A stretch of 41,378 nt of DNA from Acidimicrobiales bacterium. Its GTDB lineage: Bacteria; Actinomycetota; Acidimicrobiia; Acidimicrobiales; Salinilacustritrichaceae. Shown one piece after another: positions 35,093 to 41,378 of this stretch; position 1 is the stretch's first letter, and every line of letters starts with the position of its first letter. Location: positions 1 through 41,378 of the forward strand of contig JAPKDO010000002.1 in the NCBI GenBank assembly GCA_028822535.1, read 5' to 3'. The notes below the pieces were generated by a model that searched no databases, had not been told where the DNA came from, and saw only the letters and a program-made list of their open reading frames with translations. The position numbers and the translations under genes are program-made.

Positions 35093-35857
35093 CTACTGCT
35101 CCTCGAGGAGGTGGCGGAGCTTGGCTCGCAGTCGCTGCACCGTGTTGTCGACGAACTTGTCGGTCTTTCCCATCTGATCGGCGATCTCGCGGTACTTCTT
35201 CCCGCTCAACAACCCGACCAGCACGTGCGCCTCGTTCTCCGACAGGCGGTCCGGCTCGTCCTTCTTTCGACGTGTTCCCTTGCCCTCGAAGTGCGTCCGG
35301 AGGATCTCGTGTACGGCTTCGTGGCCATAGGCCTCGAGCAGACCCTCGATCTCGGACAGCCCGAACGGCATGCCACCGCTGTCATCCATGTGCATGCGAT
35401 CGATGGCCGACTCCTCGTGACTCACCGCCGGCAGCTGGGTGATCGAACCGCGCTCCTCGTCGTGTTCGGCGTCGTGATGGGCGATCCGATCCGATTCGGT
35501 GAGCGGCGCGTGCTTCATCCGGTTGGCCGCCTTGACCGCAGTGATCACCTGCCGCTGCATACATGTCCGGGCGAAACTCGGAAACGCGGCGCCAGCCGAA
35601 TCGGAGTAGTCGCGGACGGCTTTCCAGAAGCCGATCATCGCTTGTTGGCGAACGTCTTCGTGGTCGCCACCGGGGACGAAGTACCTGCGGGCGACCGACA
35701 GGACCAGCCCCTCGTGCCGGGCGAGCAGTTCGTTGACGGCATCGCGGTCACGGACCGCTTGGAACGCGGCCACCAGCGCATCGTCCGACCGCTGTGCGGT
35801 GAGCTGCGTCCCGCGCCTGCGGCGAGTGGTCCGCGTCGTCTCCCCCGGGTCCCCCAT
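35093..35857 (-). CDS. Sigma-70 family sigma factor resembling SigH/Spo0H
   Basis: EGLVLSVARRYFVPGGDHEDVRQQAMIGFWKAVRDYSDSAGAAFPSFARTCMQRQVITAVKAANRMKHAPL; region 4 LSENEAHVLVGLLSGKKYREIADQMGKTDKFVDNTVQRLRAKLRHLLEE. Confidence 0.9.
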   Translation of the reverse strand: MGDPGETTRTTRRRRGTQLTAQRSDDALVAAFQAVRDRDAVNELLARHEGLVLSVARRYFVPGGDHEDVRQQAMIGFWKAVRDYSDSAGAAFPSFARTCMQRQVITAVKAANRMKHAPLTESDRIAHHDAEHDEERGSITQLPAVSHEESAIDRMHMDDSGGMPFGLSEIEGLLEAYGHEAVHEILRTHFEGKGTRRKKDEPDRLSENEAHVLVGLLSGKKYREIADQMGKTDKFVDNTVQRLRAKLRHLLEEQ

Positions 35858-35859
35858 CG

Positions 35860-36351
35860 TCAGTACAGCAGGTGCTCGTGCACCGCGCCCGGGTCGTCGG
35901 CATCGACGAGCTCCCAGCCGGTGGCCTCACACCACCGGTCGACGCGATCGGAGAGGTCGTCGACGTCGAAGGGTTTGGTGATGTAGTCGTCGGCACCGGA
36001 GATGACACCACGCATGACGTCATCGGGGCCGCCCAACGCCGTGAGCATGACGAAGACCGTGCCGTCCTCGGGGCCATGGCCCCGTCGCCGGGCCGACTCC
36101 ATCGCCTCGACGCCGTCCTTGCCCGGCATCATCACGTCGAGCAGGCACAGCACCGGGTTGTACTCGTCGAGCAGGTCCGCCACGTTCGAGCCGGTGTCGG
36201 TCGCGTGGACCTCCCACCCGTCGATCGTCAGCAGGGACACGATCAGCGATCGGATGCCAGGCTCGTCCTCGGCCACCACCGCGAGACGGCGAGCGGTCCC
36301 CCGGGAGGGGTTGTCGAGGCCGACCTGGCCGGTTCCCTCGTCGGTACTCAC
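35860..36351 (-). CDS. Response regulator receiver-domain protein
   Basis: LAVVAEDEPGIRSLIVSLLTIDGWEV...LCLLDVMMPGKDGVEAM...VMLTALG...GADDYITKPFDVDDL; TACGAT-N7-GTG. Confidence 0.92.
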   Translation of the reverse strand: MSTDEGTGQVGLDNPSRGTARRLAVVAEDEPGIRSLIVSLLTIDGWEVHATDTGSNVADLLDEYNPVLCLLDVMMPGKDGVEAMESARRRGHGPEDGTVFVMLTALGGPDDVMRGVISGADDYITKPFDVDDLSDRVDRWCEATGWELVDADDPGAVHEHLLY

Positions 36352-36431
36352 GAGCGAGATCGTACCGGCGCATCACCGGTTACGTGGCTCGCGCCCGGAG
36401 TGTCCGAAACGTCGGAATCGGCCGGGAGCGC

Positions 36432-36854
36432 CTACACCACGACCTCGGCGGGGAAGCCAGCGCGGTCGACCAACCACGCCACCAGCGCCAGTGACGGCCA
36501 GACCTCGTCGACCGGCAGGTCGCCCACCTCTTCGATCCCGTGACACCAGCGGGCGAGGAGTTCGTGCACTCCGCGGTCCGCAGCTTCGATCGTGGACGCG
36601 ATCACCTCTGGTTCGAGGTCGATCTCGTCGGGAACCGTGGCTTCGGTCATCCCGGCATCGGTGGTGAGTGCCCGGCCCACGACATCGAGGCGGTGCGCGA
36701 CGGCGGGCCATCCGACGAGATCGGCAGCGTCGATCAGCGCCATCCGGGCGGTGATCATGTCGCCACCCAGGATCGCGTCGATCGACTTGACGACGTAGGC
36801 CGACTCCGGGCCGTTCGCCAGACCCTCGCCGCTCGATTCGGACATACCAGACAC
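36432..36854 (-). CDS. Hypothetical protein (Hpt-like size, no recognised motif)
   Basis: 140 aa acidic helical protein on the same strand as, and 80 bp upstream of, the response regulator. Confidence 0.6.
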   Translation of the reverse strand: MSGMSESSGEGLANGPESAYVVKSIDAILGGDMITARMALIDAADLVGWPAVAHRLDVVGRALTTDAGMTEATVPDEIDLEPEVIASTIEAADRGVHELLARWCHGIEEVGDLPVDEVWPSLALVAWLVDRAGFPAEVVV

Positions 36855-37005
36855 AGGACAAGGATTCGACAGCGCGACGACCTCCTCCTACCGACGAGCA
36901 GCGGAGATCTGGTGTGTCGTTCGCCACGCAAGCGGGGACCAGGATACGTTCGTTTCCAGTTTCCACCCGTCGCCCGAGCGAGGGCATCGCACTCCCGGAG
37001 CAGTC

Positions 37006-38526
37006 GTGCCACAGATCGCCATCATCGGATCAGGTTTCGCCGGCCTCGGCTTGGGCATCCAGCTCAAGCGGCAGGGCATCGACACCTTCACCATCTTCGA
37101 GAAGGCCGACGAGGTGGGCGGCACCTGGCGAGCCAACACCTACCCGGGCGCCGAGTGCGACATCCCGTCTGCGCTCTACTCGTACTCGTTCGAGAACTTC
37201 GACTGGCCGAACAAGTGGTCGCATCAGCCGGTGATCAAGGCCTATCTCGAGCACTGCGCGGACACCTACCACCTACGCCCCCACCTCCGATTCGGGTCCA
37301 CGGTCACCGCCGCGCGCTTCGACGAGGACGCCGGTGCATGGGATGTCGACGTCGGGGGCGGCGACGTCGACGGCGGCGAGACCCATCGCTTCGACATCGT
37401 CGTGTCGGCAACCGGGCAGTTGAGTCGTCCGCGCTGGCCCGACATCGACGGGCTCGACAGCTTCGACGGGCCCGTCTTCCACTCGGCCGAGTGGGACCAC
37501 GACGTCGACCTCACCGGCAAGCACGTCGCATCGATCGGCTGCGGCGCCAGCGCCATCCAGTACGTCCCGCAGATCGCGAAGGACGCAGCGAAGGTCACGG
37601 TCTTCCAGCGCACCCCCAACTGGGTCATCCCCAAGAACGACCGGGACTACTCGGACTTCGAGAATGGGCTCATCCGTCGCAGCCGGATGGCCCGCAACCT
37701 GCGGCGCTTCGGGCTGTGGTTCCGCTCCGACGTCGTCGCCTACGACCTGATGCGCAAGGAGTCGAGGATCCGCCCACTGGCACAGAAGTTGTCGAAGAAG
37801 CACCTCCACGACACGATCTCCGACCCGGCCACACGCGCCGCGCTGACGCCCGAGTACCCGATGGGCGCCAAGCGAGTCCTCTTCTCGGACGACTTCTACG
37901 AGTCGATCGAGGAGTTCGACGTCACGATCCAGTCCGATCCGATCTCGAAGGTCACCGGCGATGCCATCGTCACCACGACCCGCTCGGAATCAGGCGACGG
38001 GAACTCGACCGACCACGACGTCGACGTCATCGTCGTGGGGACCGGATTCCACACCCAGGACTTCCTCACCCCGATGCAGGTGACGGGCGTCGACGGCCGC
38101 GACCTGAACGACGAGTGGGCTGCGACCGACGGGCAGGGCGGCCCCCAGGCGCACCTCGGTATCAGCGTGAACGGCTTCCCGAACCTGTTCTTCATGTACG
38201 GGCCCAACACGAACCTCGGCCACTCGTCGATCGTGTTGATGATCGAATCGCAGGCCCGCTACCTGCTGTCGCTCTTCCATCAGATGGCACGCGACTCGAT
38301 CCAGGCCGTCGAGGTCCGCGCCGAGGTGCAACAGGCCTACAACGACGAACTGGCCGATCGCCTCGCCGACTCGGCCTGGGTGCTCATCGAGGACAGCTGG
38401 TATCTGCAGGGCGGCAAGGTCACCAACAACTGGGTGGGGCGCACGACCGAGTACCGACGACGCACGAACCACGCCGACCTCGCCGACTTCCACGTCACCC
38501 CGAGGGCGCTGCCGACCGCGGGGTGA
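37006..38526 (+). CDS. Flavin-containing / Baeyer-Villiger-type monooxygenase
   Basis: IAIIGSGFAGLGLGIQLKRQGIDTFTIFEKADEVGGTWRANTYPGAECDIPSALYSYSF; FHSAEWDHDVDLTGKHVASIGCGASAIQ. Confidence 0.95.
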   Translation: MPQIAIIGSGFAGLGLGIQLKRQGIDTFTIFEKADEVGGTWRANTYPGAECDIPSALYSYSFENFDWPNKWSHQPVIKAYLEHCADTYHLRPHLRFGSTVTAARFDEDAGAWDVDVGGGDVDGGETHRFDIVVSATGQLSRPRWPDIDGLDSFDGPVFHSAEWDHDVDLTGKHVASIGCGASAIQYVPQIAKDAAKVTVFQRTPNWVIPKNDRDYSDFENGLIRRSRMARNLRRFGLWFRSDVVAYDLMRKESRIRPLAQKLSKKHLHDTISDPATRAALTPEYPMGAKRVLFSDDFYESIEEFDVTIQSDPISKVTGDAIVTTTRSESGDGNSTDHDVDVIVVGTGFHTQDFLTPMQVTGVDGRDLNDEWAATDGQGGPQAHLGISVNGFPNLFFMYGPNTNLGHSSIVLMIESQARYLLSLFHQMARDSIQAVEVRAEVQQAYNDELADRLADSAWVLIEDSWYLQGGKVTNNWVGRTTEYRRRTNHADLADFHVTPRALPTAG

Positions 38527-39142
38527 CCTGCGGGTCTTCGCGCGGCCGCGTGAGGACGAGCCAGAGCACGCCGAGGACCCACCCGGCGACGACGTCGCTC
38601 GCGAAGTGCACGCCGAGGACCGGGCGCGTCACGCCGACCGCCAGCGCCACGGTCGCGGCAGCGACGGGGACCGCGAGCGACCGACGAGACGTCGCCGCCC
38701 AGGCGACCGCGATGGTGATCGCTCCGAACACGACCGTCGTGTTCAATGCGTGGCCGGAGGGGAAGCTCTTGCTCAACGGCGTGAGGAAGACGGAGTCGAA
38801 GTCCGGGCGGGAACGGGCGACCACGACCTTCAGGGACGAGTTGACGATCGACGCCAGCAGCGTCGTCACGATCAGCCAGAGCCCGATCCGCCCGTGTCCT
38901 CGGAAGAACAACCATCCCGCGGTGATCGCGACGAGCGCCGTGAGCGTGATCGGGTCGCCGACCGTCGTCACGTCGAGGGCCACCTCGCGCAGGGCATCGC
39001 TCTGCACGGCTCGCTCGTGAAGCCGTCGCGTGATGTCTCGGTCGGCCGTTGCGACGGCGTCGAACCGGACGACGAGGGAACCGAGGAATCCCAGTGCGAA
39101 CGCGGCGGTCACCGCGACCACGAGGCGTCGGACCGAGGTCAC
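38495..39142 (-). CDS. PAP2-superfamily phosphatase
   Basis: KVVVARSRPDFD...KSFPSGHALNTTVVFG...GVTRPVLGVHFASDVVAGWVLG. Confidence 0.93.
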   Translation of the reverse strand: MTSVRRLVVAVTAAFALGFLGSLVVRFDAVATADRDITRRLHERAVQSDALREVALDVTTVGDPITLTALVAITAGWLFFRGHGRIGLWLIVTTLLASIVNSSLKVVVARSRPDFDSVFLTPLSKSFPSGHALNTTVVFGAITIAVAWAATSRRSLAVPVAAATVALAVGVTRPVLGVHFASDVVAGWVLGVLWLVLTRPREDPQVTPRSAAPSG

Positions 39143-39972
39143 CGGACGAGGACCCGCCAGCGTGCCTCGACGAAGCTGAACGCGGCATAGGCGACCATGC
39201 CGGCCGCCAACACCATCAGCGCCGAGGTGCCGTAGGAAGTCTCGGCCAGGGCCCGGACGGCCTGGTCGAGGCTCTCGGGCTCGTCGGGGTCGTACTCGAC
39301 GGCAGCGCGGGTGAGGAAGAAGCCGACGAGGCCGAAGATGGCCATGTGCCCGACCAGACCGGCCTCGGAGACGACGATCGCCCACCGACGTTCGGTCTGC
39401 GACATCTCGCCGTCCCACTTCTGGCGGTACGTTCCCGAGACGGCTCGATAGCCGTTGTACACCGCGGCGGCGAGTACCCCGAGACCGATCGCGAGCACGA
39501 TCCAACGCCCCGCCGGCAGGTCGAAGACCCGCTCGATGTCCTGGCCGCTCTCGCCGCCGGAGGACTGTTCCGAGCCCGTGTCACCGTCGAAGACGAGCGA
39601 GACCGCCGTGACGAAGGCGCCGACGTAGACCAGACCACGACCGATGTAAGCGATTCGCTTGCGCCACACCTGCCACGCCTCGTCGTCGTGATCGCCCTCG
39701 TACTTCCATGCCGCGATGAAGCGCCACACCGCATAGCCGGCGAGGCCGACGGCGAACACGACCAGAGCGACTCGGCCGAACGGTTGCTGCGCAACCGTCT
39801 CGAGCGCGCCGGTCTTGCCCGGACCCTCCTCGTCCGGTGGAGACCCGAACGCGATACGCACCGTCAACAGCGCGCTGACCAGGTACATGACCCCACGCAC
39901 GGCGAGGCCGGCCTGCCCCGCCCGTTCGGCGACGTCTTCCTCGTCGGTGTCGACTGACTGATCCGCGGCCAT
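39139..39972 (-). CDS. DUF1206-family membrane protein
   Basis: RAGQAGLAVRGVMYLVSALLTVRIAFG; six-TM layout with three internal repeats; GTGA overlap with the PAP2 gene. Confidence 0.85.
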   Translation of the reverse strand: MAADQSVDTDEEDVAERAGQAGLAVRGVMYLVSALLTVRIAFGSPPDEEGPGKTGALETVAQQPFGRVALVVFAVGLAGYAVWRFIAAWKYEGDHDDEAWQVWRKRIAYIGRGLVYVGAFVTAVSLVFDGDTGSEQSSGGESGQDIERVFDLPAGRWIVLAIGLGVLAAAVYNGYRAVSGTYRQKWDGEMSQTERRWAIVVSEAGLVGHMAIFGLVGFFLTRAAVEYDPDEPESLDQAVRALAETSYGTSALMVLAAGMVAYAAFSFVEARWRVLVR

Positions 39973-40067
39973 CGGTGGCGCCTCCCGTTCCGGACGTCTG
40001 TACCCCGGCAGGGCGACGGGCAGTTGTCGTCGCTTCGTCGTCCGGCGGACACGCTTGAATGCAGCGC

Positions 40068-41021
40068 ATGACTTCGATCGCACTCGGCGCGCACGTCGGC
40101 CAGCAGAACATGTCCATGGACGAGCTCCGGGCCACCTGGCGTCGACTCGACGACGCACGGGTCGATTGGATCTCGGTGTGGGACCACCTCTACGAGGCCC
40201 CGCCCGAGGGCGGGACCGTGGATCATTTCGAGGCGATCGCCACGCTCGGCGCACTGTGCGCCGAGACGACGCACGCCCGCATCGGGTGCCTCGTGTTCTA
40301 CGTCGGCTACCGGAACCCCGGCATCATCGCGAAGGCGGCCACGACGCTCGACCACATCTCGGGCGGCCGCTTCGAGCTCGGGCTCGGCGCCGGCTGGCAC
40401 GCACCGGAGGCCAAGGCGTTCGGCTACGACTTCCCGCGCGACGGGAAACGCCTCGACATGCTCGAGGAAGCCGCGCCGCTCATCCGACGGCTGCTCGACC
40501 CGAACGAGGACCGGACGACACACCGAGGCGAGTGGTTCGAGACCGTCGACGCATCATGCCTGCCGGCACCGGTGCAGGATCGTCTGCCGATCTGGATCGG
40601 CGGTGTCGGCGAGAAGCGGACCCTGCCGATCGTCGCCGCGCATGCCGACGGCTGGAATGCTGCCTACGTCGCACCCGACGAGTTCCAGCGACTCAACGGA
40701 GTGCTCGACTCGGCGTGCGAGAAGATCGGCCGCGACCCCCGCGAGATCAAACGGGTGATCAATCTCACCTTCAACCTCGGTGCCGACGAGGCGGCGGCGA
40801 CGGCGGCTCGTGACCGGCTCGAGGAGCAGTGGGGGTCCAAGGGCCTCGCACGCGTGCTCGGCGGGGGGCTCAACGGCACGCCCGATCAAGCCATCGAGCG
40901 CATCCACGAGTACCAGGCCGCGGGCGCCACGGGTGTCAACGTCGCGCTCCGCGCCCCGTGGGATGCCGAGGCCCTCGATGCCTACCTCGACCACGTCATC
41001 CCCGCCGTCCGCGCCACCTGA
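40068..41021 (+). CDS. LLM-class F420-dependent oxidoreductase
   Basis: VDWISVWDHLYEAPPEGGTVDHFEAIATLGALCAETTHARIGCLVFYVGYRNPGIIAKAATTLDHISGGRFELGLGAGWH; alternative ATG at 40059. Confidence 0.94.
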   Translation: MTSIALGAHVGQQNMSMDELRATWRRLDDARVDWISVWDHLYEAPPEGGTVDHFEAIATLGALCAETTHARIGCLVFYVGYRNPGIIAKAATTLDHISGGRFELGLGAGWHAPEAKAFGYDFPRDGKRLDMLEEAAPLIRRLLDPNEDRTTHRGEWFETVDASCLPAPVQDRLPIWIGGVGEKRTLPIVAAHADGWNAAYVAPDEFQRLNGVLDSACEKIGRDPREIKRVINLTFNLGADEAAATAARDRLEEQWGSKGLARVLGGGLNGTPDQAIERIHEYQAAGATGVNVALRAPWDAEALDAYLDHVIPAVRAT

Positions 41022-41026
41022 CACTG

Positions 41027-41075
41027 GATCTTGCGTCAATCGTGGCGACCCCTCCGCAACGATTGACGCAAGATC
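41027..41075. terminator. Perfect 17-bp inverted repeat, probable bidirectional terminator between convergent genes
   Basis: gatcttgcgtcaatcgt - ggcgacccctccgca - acgattgacgcaagatc; lies between stops at 41021 (+) and 41076 (-). Confidence 0.75.
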
Positions 41076-41378
41076 TCATGTGGAGAGGAGGGCTTCGATG
41101 GCGGAGGCGATGTCGTCGACCTGGGGAAGGACGGCGGCCTCGAGCGTCGGCTCGTACGGCACGTGGGTGTCGAGCGCGGCGACGCGCCGGACCGGCGCAT
41201 CGAGCGACCAGAAACACTCGCTACCGATCCACGCAGCGATCTCGGCGCCGAACCCCGCGGTCATGACGTCCTCGTGGACCACGAGCGCCCGACTGGTCTT
41301 CGCGACCGACTCGGCGACGAGGTCCTGATCCCACGGGATGATGGTCCGGAGGTCGATGACCTCGATCGTCTTCCCGGT
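41076..41378 (-). CDS. C-terminal part of 2-oxoacid (pyruvate-type) dehydrogenase E1 beta subunit (5' truncated by window)
   Basis: TGKTIEVIDLRTIIPWDQDLVAESVAKTSRALVVHEDVMTAGFGAEIAAWIGSECFWSLDAPVRRVAALDTHVPYEPTLE. Confidence 0.9.
   Translation of the reverse strand, partial: TGKTIEVIDLRTIIPWDQDLVAESVAKTSRALVVHEDVMTAGFGAEIAAWIGSECFWSLDAPVRRVAALDTHVPYEPTLEAAVLPQVDDIASAIEALLST

Noticed and set aside
1-41378. CRISPR arrays, transposases, integrases, prophage genes, rRNA
   Set aside because: No repeat-spacer pattern, mobile-element proteins or rRNA-like sequence recognised

Overview
High-GC, gene-dense chromosomal window that reads as actinobacterial, possibly Acidimicrobiia/Ilumatobacter-like (inference from protein style only, no search run). 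About 37 CDS are supportable. Most are housekeeping or metabolic: LLM flavin/F420 oxidoreductases, SelO, quinone oxidoreductase, PhoX/DUF839, YibE/F, DEAD-box helicase, MMPL/RND transporter, acyltransferase-3/SGNH, TetR, GNAT, SDR, FadD-like ligase, OtsA, DDN-like, TauD-like, SurE, S9 peptidase, DUF72, P450, ferredoxin, AHSA1/ArsR pair, Baeyer-Villiger-type monooxygenase, PAP2, DUF1206 and a partial E1-beta subunit. No rRNA, confident tRNA, CRISPR array, transposase or prophage was recognised. Accessory or unusual items are: a Phd/VapC-type toxin-antitoxin pair with an operator palindrome; a pseudouridine synthase-methyltransferase fusion; a one-polypeptide sigma factor/anti-sigma-like membrane protein beside an LPxTG-like surface protein and a degenerate M23-like lipoprotein; a SigH-like sigma factor with a response regulator; a PUA/EVE-like (Mrr-N-like) protein with a C-terminal zinc ribbon; a 51-bp direct repeat and strong inverted repeats in convergent gaps; and a recurrent TANNNT-N6-8-start signature suggesting leaderless transcription. 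No convincing wholly new multi-gene system was found. The best candidates are the fused sigma factor locus, the PUA-like/zinc-ribbon protein and the tiny Cys-rich ORF pair.
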